Shown here: in pieces, positions 25,582 through 34,994 of the stretch | How positions within the stretch are numbered: the stretch's first letter is position 1 | Layout of the letters: the number at the start of each line of letters is the position of its first letter | Assembly (NCBI RefSeq): GCF_001625575.1 | Contig: NZ_AUXV01000034.1 | Location: 186,001-250,000, forward strand | Direction: 5' to 3' | Source: Pseudoalteromonas luteoviolacea S2607 | GTDB taxonomy: Bacteria; Pseudomonadota; Gammaproteobacteria; Enterobacterales; Alteromonadaceae | Length of the DNA stretch: 64,000 nucleotides | Notes under the pieces: model-generated | What the model saw: the letters and a program-made list of their open reading frames with translations, nothing else | What the model was told of the DNA's origin: nothing | Database searches by the model: none | Position numbers and translations under genes: made by a program

Positions 25582-27422
25582 TCAATATCAGTCGCACTCG
25601 ATGGGTTTTCTATCGGGTGCTCCCAACGCCATTGTTTAAGCCAGCTTATCATTCCTACACTGCTCAACGGTCTGGTAAATAAATAGCCCTGAGCTGCGAA
25701 TGCATTCAGGTTTTGTGCGAACTGTAACTGCTCTTGAGATTCGACGCCCTCACAGATCACTTTACACTCTTGGACATTTTGCATCTCTACAATACCACGC
25801 ACTACCGCTTTAAAGTTGCCTTGATTTTGATTTGGGGTCGTCAGGGAGCGGCCAAGTTTTACGTAATCTACTTCTAATTTGGGTAATTTGGCGAGTAATA
25901 ATGGCGACTCTCCAAAGCCATCAACACACAATCTCACGCCCATAGTACGAAGTCTCGCTACCATAGCGATGCCCTGCGGATCGAGTGTGGTAAACATTTG
26001 GGAAGGACACTCAATGATGATATCTTGCGGCAATAATTGATGTTCAACTAACACCCGGTCGACAAACTCGATAAATTCTTCATGAAGCATTTCCGGACCG
26101 AATAAGTTAATACCCAGCGGCATCTGGATCCCTTCGACCCTCAGAGCTAAGGCGATTTCTGCAGCACGTTCAATAACGTATTGCGCCAATGGCAACGCAA
26201 GACCTGCAATTCGGATATCGTCTATAAACTTACTGGCGGCAAGAATCCCTTGCTTTGGATGCTGCCAACGTAATAGTAATTCGACATATTCAATGTCGCC
26301 ATCACTATTGCGTACAATGGGTTGAAAATACAACTCAAGTTCATTTTTAAAATCTATATGTGCCAGCTCAGCCAACCGCGCTTGCTGCTCTAAACGATCG
26401 ACCTGCATCTTTTGCTCATATGGAGAAATGACTTTGTCAGGCGAACTATCCAGTGCTAAAAACGCGCAAGTTAATAAGTCATCAAACTGCCCGAGTTCCT
26501 CATCACAATTAACAAAACTGGCGCGCGCACTCACTTCAATGATGCAATTCCCCACATTAAATGGCTTGAGTGTGCTTTCGATTATCTCTGCGCAGAGGTG
26601 CTCATGAAGATGCTTTTGATTCGCTAAGCTGCATACAAATACAAAGTGCAAGCCACCTAAATGCGCAAGCCGAGCCACCTCGTTACCTAACGCAATAGGC
26701 ATAACATCATGACTTTGCAAATACTGCTTCATCCTATTTGCAGACTGCGCAAGCAATAAGTCACCAAATTCACGCCCGAGATGAAAGTTAACCTGCTGGA
26801 AGCCCTCAAGTCGGATCATCACTAGCATAGCCGTGCCAGGTTCTCTGGCCCGATATTCGTTAAAAGCTTCTCTCACACCCGCGCGGTCGGGTAAACCTAG
26901 TATGTCGCTGTTGGGCATTTGTTGAGGTTCGACTACAGCAGGGGAATCAGCATTGGGAGAAGGTAAAAACAGTTCACTTACAAAGATAGGTAAAATGGCG
27001 ATAACGACATAAATTTCAGGCCAATACCACCAAAAATGAGACAGTATCAATAAGGTTGCACTGACTGAGCACAAGGCTGCAGCTACAATGTGCCACCCTT
27101 GCCCAAGCCGATCGCTTTGCCAAATATGCAAAAGAAGTAGCACAACCAAACTATACAGAGCCAAATCACCCATGGCGGCCAGGACGGCCAAGCACCCCGC
27201 CCCCAATAAAGCATGTATAATTCGGTTAACAGCAAAATGAGAGCGAGCAATTGCAACTAAACTTAGACTCATTACAGTGCCAGCAAAGAACGCATTCATG
27301 AGTCCAGGTTGCCAAGCGTCGGCAAACGATAGCTTTGTCAAAGCGGTACTGGCCCATACCGGTAAAATCATACACGCCATACATAACGCACAGATCCACT
27401 TTGCAGACATCATTCTTGCCAT
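25578..27422 (-). CDS. Membrane protein with degenerate GGDEF and EAL domains
   Basis: 614 residues. The N-terminus holds about five hydrophobic helices (1-155). A GGDEF-like domain follows (about 170-335) in which the active-site GGDEF is GGLHF (256-260), so no cyclase activity is expected. The EAL domain (about 355-600) reads ELLLRW at E381 and keeps N439, E471, D501, K522, E558 and Q578, but the DDFG metal motif is DGFG: the second Asp is Gly502. Phosphodiesterase activity is therefore doubtful, and it may act as a c-di-GMP sensor. It starts 26 bp after hutI in the same direction, so it is probably co-transcribed under HutC. Confidence 0.85.
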   Translation of the reverse strand: MARMMSAKWICALCMACMILPVWASTALTKLSFADAWQPGLMNAFFAGTVMSLSLVAIARSHFAVNRIIHALLGAGCLAVLAAMGDLALYSLVVLLLLHIWQSDRLGQGWHIVAAALCSVSATLLILSHFWWYWPEIYVVIAILPIFVSELFLPSPNADSPAVVEPQQMPNSDILGLPDRAGVREAFNEYRAREPGTAMLVMIRLEGFQQVNFHLGREFGDLLLAQSANRMKQYLQSHDVMPIALGNEVARLAHLGGLHFVFVCSLANQKHLHEHLCAEIIESTLKPFNVGNCIIEVSARASFVNCDEELGQFDDLLTCAFLALDSSPDKVISPYEQKMQVDRLEQQARLAELAHIDFKNELELYFQPIVRNSDGDIEYVELLLRWQHPKQGILAASKFIDDIRIAGLALPLAQYVIERAAEIALALRVEGIQMPLGINLFGPEMLHEEFIEFVDRVLVEHQLLPQDIIIECPSQMFTTLDPQGIAMVARLRTMGVRLCVDGFGESPLLLAKLPKLEVDYVKLGRSLTTPNQNQGNFKAVVRGIVEMQNVQECKVICEGVESQEQLQFAQNLNAFAAQGYLFTRPLSSVGMISWLKQWRWEHPIENPSSATDID

Positions 27423-27448
27423 TACTCAATCACTTTTTTACTTCATAA

Positions 27449-28672
27449 TTATTGAATAAGTCTACCCGATATCCACAGATTTAACAGATCGTTTACGCCA
27501 AATTGGTAACTTAATTCAGCAGGATGCTGAATCTGCCACATCGCAATGTCTGCTTTGCTGCCTACTTTCAGAACACCGCGGTCCTGAAGTCCAAGTGCTT
27601 GAGCTGCATGCCTTGTTGCACCAAGTAAAGCTTCTTCAGGAGTCATTTTAAATAAAGTACACGCCATATTAAGCATCAAACGCAAAGAACATAGTGGCGC
27701 AGTGCCAGGGTTAAAATCACTGGCGATGGCAATCGGTACACCATGTTTACGCAACAATTCAATTGGTGGATATTGTGTTTCTCTCAAGAAATAAAATGCA
27801 CCAGGTAAAATAACGGCTACAGTGCCAGATTTTGCCATTGCCACCACGCCGCGCTCATCTAAATATTCAATATGATCGGCAGAGAGGCCGTTAAATTCCG
27901 CAACAAGCTCACTGCCATGCTGGTTAGATAATTGCTCGGCATGGCACTTCACTTTAAGTTCAAGCTCAGTTGCGCGTTCAAATACGCGTTTAGTCTGTGC
28001 ATGACTAAAGCCTACATTTTCACAAAATACATCCACAGCATCCGCTAAATTACGCTCCGCAACCAAAGGCAGCATTTCGTCACATACTAAATCGATGTAA
28101 CCATCACTATCGCCTTTGTATTCAGGTGGTAAGGCATGCGCACCAAGAAATGTACTTTGGATTTGAATAGGGTGATGTTCATCTAATATTTGGTTTACTT
28201 CTAGTAACTTAAGTTCAGTTTCCGTATCTAAACCATACCCTGATTTACTTTCAACAGTAGTCACACCCTCACGCAACAATGCGTTTAAGCGCTCTTTCGC
28301 AGCAACAAACAAGGTTTCCTTCGATGCCAGGCGCGTCGCTTTTACGGTGGTAGCAATGCCCCCGCCTTGCTCTGCTATTTCTTGGTATGACACGCCATTT
28401 AAGCGCTTTTCAAATTCCTCAGCGCGAGAGCCTGCAAACAAGATATGTGTGTGACAATCTATTAAGCCAGGTGTTAACCACGCACCTTTAGCGGAGGTCA
28501 CAGGGGTAGACAGCGCGTCAAACTCAGGCAAGTCAGATTCTTTCCCAAGCCAAACTATGGTGTCGCCCTTAATCATTACCGCGCCATTTTCAATCACACC
28601 GTATGCACCTTCGATTTGCGCATCCATTGTCGCAATATTTGCATTAGTTATCACTAAATCTACATTGATCAC
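27449..28672 (-). CDS. hutI: Imidazolonepropionase
   Basis: Amidohydrolase that opens imidazolone-5-propionate to N-formimidoyl-glutamate, the third step of histidine breakdown and the step before HutG. The metal-binding GLIDCHTHILFAG lies at about 69-81, KCHAEQLSNQHGSELV near 240-255, and the final SDFNPGTAPLCSL near 315-327. The 407-residue length is normal. It is divergent from hutC, with a palindromic operator in the 109-bp gap. hutH and hutU are not in this window. Confidence 0.95.
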   Translation of the reverse strand: MINVDLVITNANIATMDAQIEGAYGVIENGAVMIKGDTIVWLGKESDLPEFDALSTPVTSAKGAWLTPGLIDCHTHILFAGSRAEEFEKRLNGVSYQEIAEQGGGIATTVKATRLASKETLFVAAKERLNALLREGVTTVESKSGYGLDTETELKLLEVNQILDEHHPIQIQSTFLGAHALPPEYKGDSDGYIDLVCDEMLPLVAERNLADAVDVFCENVGFSHAQTKRVFERATELELKVKCHAEQLSNQHGSELVAEFNGLSADHIEYLDERGVVAMAKSGTVAVILPGAFYFLRETQYPPIELLRKHGVPIAIASDFNPGTAPLCSLRLMLNMACTLFKMTPEEALLGATRHAAQALGLQDRGVLKVGSKADIAMWQIQHPAELSYQFGVNDLLNLWISGRLIQ

Positions 28673-28715
28673 TGTCTATACTCAGTTGGATAAAATTAAT
28701 ACGAGTTTAGCAAGA

Positions 28716-28735
28716 ATACTTGTATATACAAGATA
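28716..28735. promoter_or_regulatory. HutC-type operator between hutI and hutC
   Basis: A perfect 14-bp palindrome CTTGTATATACAAG (28719-28732) within ATACTTGTATATACAAGATA. GntR/HutC-family repressors bind palindromes with GT...AC half-sites, and known hut operators have a similar TTGTATA/ACAAG pattern. Its place between divergent hutI and hutC fits control of both, relieved by urocanate in characterised systems. Confidence 0.82.
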
Positions 28736-28781
28736 AGTGTGCCACCTTTATGAGTAACCTTTGTATTGGTGGCTGCGACGT

Positions 28782-29492
28782 GTGACTGAACAACCTAAAT
28801 TTGCACAGATAAAACAATATATTATCGAGAACATTCGTGCTGGCGCTTGGCAAGAGCATCAACGGGTTCCCTCTGAAAATGAGTTATCTGATCAGTTTCA
28901 GGTAAGTAGAATGACAGCTAGGCGTGCGCTAAGTGAACTGACCGAAAGTGGCGTGCTCACTCGAAGTCAGGGGCTAGGTACATTTGTAGCGAGCTTCAAA
29001 TCTCAGTCGTCACTGCTGGAGATCCGCAATATCGCTGATGAGGTGAAAGAGCGGGGCGGCGACTATACCTGTATTGTGCTATCGTTGGAGTCGATTGCAG
29101 CGATTGCGCCGATTGCCATTGCGCTAGGCGTTGAGATGGACAGCTTAATTTACCGCAGTGTTATCGTTCACAATGAAAATGATGCTCCGCTGCAAGTAGA
29201 AGAGCGCTTTGTGAACCCTGCACTGGCACCTCAATATCTACAACAAGACTATAGCAACACGACACCCCATGAATATCTGACACAAGTTGCACCATTGACA
29301 GAAGCAAGACATACCGTCGAAGCCATTATGCCAAACGAAGAAATTTGCCAATGGTTAGGCATGTTTAATGAAGAGCCATGTCTTCAAGTGATCCGAAGAA
29401 CATGGTCATCGCAGGGGATTGTCAGCTTTGCTCGATTGATTTCACCGGGCAGTAAATATCGTTTAGGCGGCCACTTAACCTTTAAGAAGTAG
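28782..29492 (+). CDS. hutC: Histidine-utilisation repressor HutC (GntR family)
   Basis: A winged-helix GntR domain (about 1-70, with the recognition region VPSENELSDQFQVSRMTARRALSEL) is followed by a UTRA effector domain (about 90-236). In known systems urocanate binds the UTRA domain and releases the DNA. I chose the GTG at 28782 (VTEQPKFAQIKQYI), which gives 236 residues. A TTG seven codons upstream (28761) is possible, and neither has a clear ribosome-binding site. It sits divergent from hutI. Confidence 0.92.
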   Translation: MTEQPKFAQIKQYIIENIRAGAWQEHQRVPSENELSDQFQVSRMTARRALSELTESGVLTRSQGLGTFVASFKSQSSLLEIRNIADEVKERGGDYTCIVLSLESIAAIAPIAIALGVEMDSLIYRSVIVHNENDAPLQVEERFVNPALAPQYLQQDYSNTTPHEYLTQVAPLTEARHTVEAIMPNEEICQWLGMFNEEPCLQVIRRTWSSQGIVSFARLISPGSKYRLGGHLTFKK

Positions 29493-29535
29493 CTTTATAA
29501 AAGGTGTAAAGTTCACCGCCAGTTCAACCAACTCA

Positions 29536-30297
29536 CTAAATTTCATTATCATAATTGAAGCCTAGCTGGCACACCGCAGAGCCATCAATAATGCGCTCAG
29601 ATTTAACCTCGCTACTAAAGGTCGGTGGTATACTTCCATGGGTTGTGCAATGCTTTTGATAGTAGTCATGCTTAGTTGGATGGGCAGGATGGCATAAGTT
29701 GTAAATGTCTTGCGCATTTGACCAATTTTCTACAATGCACATTAGGCCATTCACCGCATCTTGTTGATGCAGCATATTGACGCTGGCTTGAGAGGAGCTC
29801 GATAAGTGTTTACCAGATATAAACCGTCCTGGTTCTCTTTCTGGCCCGACTAAGCCTGCTAAACGCACAATTTTTCCACCAGCATTTCGCACCAAATCTT
29901 CAGCGCCTTGCAAAACTTGTTGTCGCTTCGAGTCTCTTTCAGATAATGTGGATTGTTCTTTGTATACACCGTCCGCGGTATCATAAACTGCGGTCGAAGA
30001 GCACAGAATAAAGCCTTTACATGCCATGTTTTGAGCCGTTGTCAGCGCGTGTTGTAAAGTCTCTAAGTAATTACTGTCTGCTTGGCGCATGCGTGGGGGG
30101 ATCGCACATACCCAATATGCATCGGTCAAAGTGAGCGTATGGTGAAGCCCTGAGTCGGTCAGACAAAAGGCGCTTATCTGCGTTTGTTTATCAGCGGTTC
30201 TGCGTGTCGCTTCAACTTGCCACCCGGCTGATTTCGCCTCTTGTGCGAGTGCATTTCCCAGCCAACCGGCACCTAAAACGACCAACTTATTACTCAT
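29536..30297 (-). CDS. SDR-like NAD(P)-binding protein (YeeZ-type)
   Basis: 253 residues with the N-terminal dinucleotide motif VVLGAGWLGNALA (GxGWLG) and an extended short-chain-dehydrogenase/epimerase-like fold (ILCSSTAVYDTADG near 96-110, IVRLAGLVGPER near 144-155). The usual catalytic YxxxK is not evident; SSTAVYDTADG replaces it. The family includes E. coli YeeZ, whose reaction is unknown to me. It stands alone, 43 bp from the convergent hutC end. Confidence 0.75.
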   Translation of the reverse strand: MSNKLVVLGAGWLGNALAQEAKSAGWQVEATRRTADKQTQISAFCLTDSGLHHTLTLTDAYWVCAIPPRMRQADSNYLETLQHALTTAQNMACKGFILCSSTAVYDTADGVYKEQSTLSERDSKRQQVLQGAEDLVRNAGGKIVRLAGLVGPEREPGRFISGKHLSSSSQASVNMLHQQDAVNGLMCIVENWSNAQDIYNLCHPAHPTKHDYYQKHCTTHGSIPPTFSSEVKSERIIDGSAVCQLGFNYDNEI

Positions 30298-30557
30298 AAT
30301 ATTTTCTTATTTTTACCCAAAGTAGGTCACAATGTTAGTACAGAAACCATTAAATTTCTATCCGCGCTTTCTCAGCTTTAGGTTATAAATATGATGCAGT
30401 AATTTGATGATTCTGTACTATTTTTTTATTCAACAAGTGAAGATATGATGATTGTACATGATCTCACACTGGCTGAACCTTAACCATTTGTGGTAGCCAA
30501 TTAAGATGAGATATGGTTTTATTATGCTAGTTGCTGTCCCAATAAAAAGAATATGTC
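30298..30557. promoter_or_regulatory. Divergent intergenic region, SDR gene and chemoreceptor
   Basis: 260 AT-rich bases separating two divergent genes. Both promoters should be here. I found no convincing sigma-28 element or palindromic operator. Confidence 0.3.
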
Positions 30558-32588
30558 ATGTTTGAAAACTTATCTCTTCGTAAAAAAATTCTCATTTTAA
30601 TCGGCGGTACAATATCGGTACTTCTGATTCTTGCTTCCACTTACTTTGTTAATCATATAGCAACAATCTCTCGCCAAGGTATTGAACGCGAAGCTCAGAG
30701 CTATTTGTATTCTGAAAAACTCTCAATGGAGTCTTTCTTTGCTCAATACGGTAAGGTTGTAGAGACCTTTGTTACGAATCCACACAATATCAATTGGTTC
30801 GATAATTACAGTGAACGTGAAAGAGATTTGACCAATGATAAGGGCTATGACGAGGTCAATGAAGACTTCATCCGTATCAGTAAAAGTGATGAAAATATTC
30901 TCTCAGCCTTTATGGCATCAGCGCGAACAGGCGAATATTTTAAAGAGAATGAGCGTACTTCAAACTTCGCTGATGGCCGTCCTTATCATGCTTACAAACG
31001 TCCATGGTGGCAGGATGCATTAAGCCACGGAAAGCTTTATGTTGGTGCATTATCTGTTGATATCAATACCGGTGATGTATCTGCCGTTGTACAGCAGCCA
31101 ATCTATAACAAACAGGGCGAACTGGTTGCAGTTGGCGGCGTCGATTTACAGATTAACCGTATTAGTGCCATGGTCGAAGAGATTCAATTTGACGGCGAAG
31201 GCTACGGGTTCTTACTTGACCATGACCTGAAGGTCGTCCATCTTTCAAAGCGCACTGGTCACTCTTTATCAACAACAGACTCAGGGCCAAAGGGTAAAGA
31301 AGGGCTAGCAGGCTTAGAGCAACAGTTTCAGGATACTTCTGGCTTTAGCGAATTAACCCGCTCCATCAGCAATCAAGACTCAGGTACCGCAGTAGTCACA
31401 CTTAAAGGCCAGGATTACTACGTTGTATTCAATAGCGTTAAATTAGATACCCCAGTGCTTGATTGGCATGTGGGTATTTTAATCCCTGTAAGCTTAATTG
31501 ATGAACCCGTAGACAATGCTGTGACGAGCACCGTAACTGCCGTGATCATTATCTTGACTATTATTGTTGCCATGATTCTTATTGCAGCTCAGATGATCAC
31601 CCGTCCTATCATCACACTAACAGACACAATGCGCGACATTGCTACCGGTGAAGGAGATCTCACTCGACGCATTAACATCGATAGTACAGATGAAGTCGGT
31701 CAGCTCGCTATGCACATGAATACCTTTATTGATAAGTTACGTGCCATGATGATAGATACGGCAGCACAGGCTGAACAATTAAGTGGTGCATCAGCGCAAT
31801 TGCGCGATGTTTCGAACAATACCAATACTGAGATCCAGCAAGAGAAAGAGCAAGTTGACAGTGTCTCTGCGGCAGTTACAGAAATGGCAGCAACCGTCAC
31901 CGAAATATCACGTAATGCACACGAGACTAACCGCGCCTCAGACTTAGTGCAAAGCATGACAAACGATGGGGCTGAGCGCTCTAGTCAAGCACAAGAAGTG
32001 ATGACTGAGCTAGCATGTCACATTGGTGAAGCCGCAAGGGTTGTTGAAGGCCTGGAGCAAGAAACCAGTAATATTGGTGCAGTCATAGACGTCATCAATG
32101 GCATTGCTGAGCAGACAAACCTACTTGCACTCAACGCCGCTATTGAAGCAGCTAGAGCAGGTGAACAAGGCCGAGGCTTTGCTGTTGTAGCCGATGAAGT
32201 GAGAAGCCTAGCCAGTCGTACCCAAGAATCGACCGATGATATTCGCAATATGATTTCTAAGTTACAGCAAATAGCACAACAAGCTTCAACGATGATGCAA
32301 CAGGGTCAAGAAAGAGCACAAAGTTCTGTTGAGCAAACACAAGAAGTACTCGATGCACTGCGCAATATCACTGAGTCCGTCAATACAGTTCAAGATCAAA
32401 GCCATCAAATCGCGACCTCGACCGAAGAGCAAACGGTTGTTGCAGAAGACATCAATAACAGCTTAAACGCAATTAACGACTTGGTGAACAGCACTGCCAA
32501 TCATGCCCACCTACTAGCAGATGAGGCACGAGATCTAAACGATTTGGCCAAGGCGCTAAACGCAACCGTTAATCAATTTAAGCTTTAA
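30558..32588 (+). CDS. Chemoreceptor with dCache domain, probable amino-acid sensor
   Basis: 676 residues: a membrane helix (about 10-30), a periplasmic double-Cache domain (about 35-320), a second helix (about 328-350), HAMP, and a signalling domain with AEQTNLLALNAAIEAARAGEQGRGF. The membrane-distal Cache module contains YKRPWWQDA (R148, W150, W151, D153), Y161 and D196 in GGVDL. This resembles the conserved ligand motif of amino-acid-binding dCache_1 domains, with Trp where Tyr is usual. The ligand class is inference. A GC-rich hairpin follows the stop. Confidence 0.92.
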   Translation: MFENLSLRKKILILIGGTISVLLILASTYFVNHIATISRQGIEREAQSYLYSEKLSMESFFAQYGKVVETFVTNPHNINWFDNYSERERDLTNDKGYDEVNEDFIRISKSDENILSAFMASARTGEYFKENERTSNFADGRPYHAYKRPWWQDALSHGKLYVGALSVDINTGDVSAVVQQPIYNKQGELVAVGGVDLQINRISAMVEEIQFDGEGYGFLLDHDLKVVHLSKRTGHSLSTTDSGPKGKEGLAGLEQQFQDTSGFSELTRSISNQDSGTAVVTLKGQDYYVVFNSVKLDTPVLDWHVGILIPVSLIDEPVDNAVTSTVTAVIIILTIIVAMILIAAQMITRPIITLTDTMRDIATGEGDLTRRINIDSTDEVGQLAMHMNTFIDKLRAMMIDTAAQAEQLSGASAQLRDVSNNTNTEIQQEKEQVDSVSAAVTEMAATVTEISRNAHETNRASDLVQSMTNDGAERSSQAQEVMTELACHIGEAARVVEGLEQETSNIGAVIDVINGIAEQTNLLALNAAIEAARAGEQGRGFAVVADEVRSLASRTQESTDDIRNMISKLQQIAQQASTMMQQGQERAQSSVEQTQEVLDALRNITESVNTVQDQSHQIATSTEEQTVVAEDINNSLNAINDLVNSTANHAHLLADEARDLNDLAKALNATVNQFKL

Positions 32589-32595
32589 CAATTTC

Positions 32596-32618
32596 GGCGT
32601 GCAGGTTAACTGCGCGCC
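32596..32618 (+). terminator. Hairpin after the dCache chemoreceptor gene
   Basis: GGCGTGCAG and CTGCGCGCC pair over 9 bp (one T-G) around GTTAA, starting 8 bp after the stop codon. No T run follows. Confidence 0.5.
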
Positions 32619-32935
32619 TCCACTCTCCCCCCGAAACATCCCCCAATCAAATAAACTTCAATTTAGCCTCAAACAAAGCGCACAATAATCCATCACTGCT
32701 GTGTATTCACTTTCCAGGTTAGCTAAAAAACATCTTTATTATCAGACGCTAAACGAAAAGTAAAAACTCTTGATTGGAGTCAAATAATTTCACCTTGATT
32801 TCGCCAATTGGGTATTTTTTTTCACTCGATAAATAATATGATCCTATTGCAATATTTACACTAAACTATTCATAGGAAAGCCTATCTTTCCAGTCACTTT
32901 TCATCAACAGTTTAACTTAAACATAAGGCTTTTAA
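32619..32935. other. Intergenic region between two chemoreceptor genes
   Basis: About 317 AT-rich bases. It should hold the promoter of the next chemoreceptor gene. No ORF of note and no clear sigma-28 site were found. Confidence 0.35.
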
Positions 32936-34867
32936 ATGGTTAAAAACTGGCGGCTAAACCAACAGCTTAATAGCGCTTTCGGCGTGATGATTTTTATGAT
33001 GTTAATCCTCTCTATTGTTGCATATTGGGGTTTAAGTTCTGGGTACACAAACTTTGTCGAGTACCGTACTAAAGCAAGAGACAACACCCTCGCAGGGCGT
33101 ATTCAAGCAAACTTGCTGGAAGTAAGGTTACAAGCGGGTAAATATTTAAAGCACCAAAGCCCAGCGGCTATCGACCAGTTTAATCAGCGCTTAGCATTGT
33201 TAGAGCAATTAATGGCTGAAGCGAACACCCAATTTCAAGACCCTGCACAATTACAAGTGATTGAGCGTAGCCAACAACAGGTGGAACGTTACAAAAAAAG
33301 CTTTGACAAAATCGTGGCATTATTTGAACGTCGTCACCAACTCGTTAATGACGTCTTAAATGTCCGTGGCCCACAACTAGATAACTTGCTGAGTGACATG
33401 ATACGCGACTCGCAATCACTGCCAGACATACGAAACTTCAGTTCACTTCGTGGTCTACTGCAACAAGGCCGCTTATCGACAAACAAGTTTTTGGTTACCA
33501 ACGCACAAAAAGATTTTCAGGTAGCCAAACAGAGCTTTGATACCTTAAAGGCCCAATATCAAAAAACCTTAGGGCAGAGCACGGCGCGAGCGAGTGTAGA
33601 ATTTGGACAAGCACTGAAAGCCTACCAAGATGGGCAAGAAGCGGTTTACCAAGTAATCACGGAGCGCAACCAACAAATCTCACAAGTGTTAGACACCATA
33701 GGTCCAAAGGTCGCAACCCAATTAGAGAACATAAAGCTGGACATCAAAGCAGTACAAGATCAATTGGGTCCCATTGTGCAATCAGCCAGTGCGAATTCTA
33801 AATTTACGGTGGTTGCTTTTGCCAGCTTGATTATCTTACTCGGTATATTTTTTAGCTGGTACATCAGCAAAATTATCAAACTACCAATTGGTGGCGAACC
33901 TCGAGAAATAGAGGCGATAGCTAGAAAGATTGCCGCTGGCGATTTAACCGTACAGTTTAGCCACCAAACAAATAGCACCGGTATTTATCAAGCCATGGCC
34001 AATATGGTGCAGAATTTACGAGAATTTATTGAACAAATCCACCAATCAACCGACACCCTTGCCGACACCTCTCAAACGATGAGCGCTATTACTACACAGG
34101 CTAAGCACGGTGCAGAGCAACAAATGGCACAACTTGAGTATACAGACAGGGCCATGGACGAAATGACAGAAACCGTTTCAGAAATTACCCGTAGTACACA
34201 GTCAGCAGCTGACACAGCGACCTCGACAGAACAAACGTCACAACAAGGGTTACAAGCAGTTTCAGAAACGCGCAGCGCAATTTCAACACTCAAAGAAGAC
34301 ATCAATAATGTCAGCCTAACTATCTCTAGTTTGGCTGATGAGACTCAGTCGGTGGGGTCAATTTTAGATGTCATTAGAGGCATTGCCGATCAGACCAACT
34401 TGCTTGCCCTTAACGCCGCAATTGAGGCGGCTCGAGCTGGTGAGCAAGGCCGTGGTTTTGCAGTTGTTGCTGATGAAGTACGCAGTCTCGCAAGTCGTAC
34501 GCAACAAAGTACTGAAGAAATTCAGGCCATGATTTCGCGATTACAGCAAGAAGCCCAGCGCTCTGTTGAATTAATGAGTAATAACGTTAATAACGCCGAA
34601 ATCACAGCTCAGCGTGTACATGAAACAGGTCAAGCATTGGAGCATGTATCTGATTCGGTCGTCTCAATTCGCGATATGAGCATTCAAATAGCCAGCGCAA
34701 CTGAGCAACAAAATGCCGTTACTCTGCAAATTTCTGAGGGCGTCAGGGAAGTGACCAATACCGCCAAAGAAACAGCCCAAGGTGCTGAGAAGTCCTCTAG
34801 AGATGCTGAGCAACTCGCAAAATTAGCTGAACAGCTAGCTACAACAGCCAAGCGCTATCAACTTTAA
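32936..34867 (+). CDS. Methyl-accepting chemotaxis protein with HBM-like helical sensor
   Basis: 643 residues: a membrane helix (about 14-34), a large all-helical periplasmic domain (about 40-285) rich in Gln and charged residues (HBM-like), a second helix (about 287-308), a HAMP region with the KLPIGGEPREIEAIARKIAAGDL signature, and a cytoplasmic signalling domain with DQTNLLALNAAIEAARAGEQ. It differs from the HBM receptor at 20215 in sequence but shares its architecture. The ligand is unknown. It is followed by a strong hairpin. Confidence 0.9.
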   Translation: MVKNWRLNQQLNSAFGVMIFMMLILSIVAYWGLSSGYTNFVEYRTKARDNTLAGRIQANLLEVRLQAGKYLKHQSPAAIDQFNQRLALLEQLMAEANTQFQDPAQLQVIERSQQQVERYKKSFDKIVALFERRHQLVNDVLNVRGPQLDNLLSDMIRDSQSLPDIRNFSSLRGLLQQGRLSTNKFLVTNAQKDFQVAKQSFDTLKAQYQKTLGQSTARASVEFGQALKAYQDGQEAVYQVITERNQQISQVLDTIGPKVATQLENIKLDIKAVQDQLGPIVQSASANSKFTVVAFASLIILLGIFFSWYISKIIKLPIGGEPREIEAIARKIAAGDLTVQFSHQTNSTGIYQAMANMVQNLREFIEQIHQSTDTLADTSQTMSAITTQAKHGAEQQMAQLEYTDRAMDEMTETVSEITRSTQSAADTATSTEQTSQQGLQAVSETRSAISTLKEDINNVSLTISSLADETQSVGSILDVIRGIADQTNLLALNAAIEAARAGEQGRGFAVVADEVRSLASRTQQSTEEIQAMISRLQQEAQRSVELMSNNVNNAEITAQRVHETGQALEHVSDSVVSIRDMSIQIASATEQQNAVTLQISEGVREVTNTAKETAQGAEKSSRDAEQLAKLAEQLATTAKRYQL

Positions 34868-34876
34868 AATATGTAA

Positions 34877-34905
34877 CAAATGTAAGGCTAATCGCCTTAC
34901 ATTTG
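34877..34905 (+). terminator. Hairpin terminator after chemoreceptor
   Basis: CAAATGTAAGGC and GCCTTACATTTG form a perfect 12-bp stem with a 5-base loop 9 bp after the stop. The downstream T run is weak. Confidence 0.7.
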
Positions 34906-34921
34906 TCTACTAATCGCCCAC

Positions 34922-34963
34922 TTGAGTCAGATCAAACTTTACTTTAGCCCGCGCAATTATAAT
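34922..34963 (+). promoter_or_regulatory. FNR-type site and -10 box upstream of hemN
   Basis: TTGAGTCAGATCAA (34922-34935) matches the FNR/Anr consensus TTGAT-N4-ATCAA at 9 of 10 defined positions. A perfect TATAAT lies at 34958-34963. A start of transcription near 34970 would put the FNR site at about -41.5, the class II activator position. HemN is oxygen-independent, so anaerobic activation makes sense. Confidence 0.82.
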
Positions 34964-34994
34964 TCATGGTGTGTCATTTAATTTGAGTGCGATC

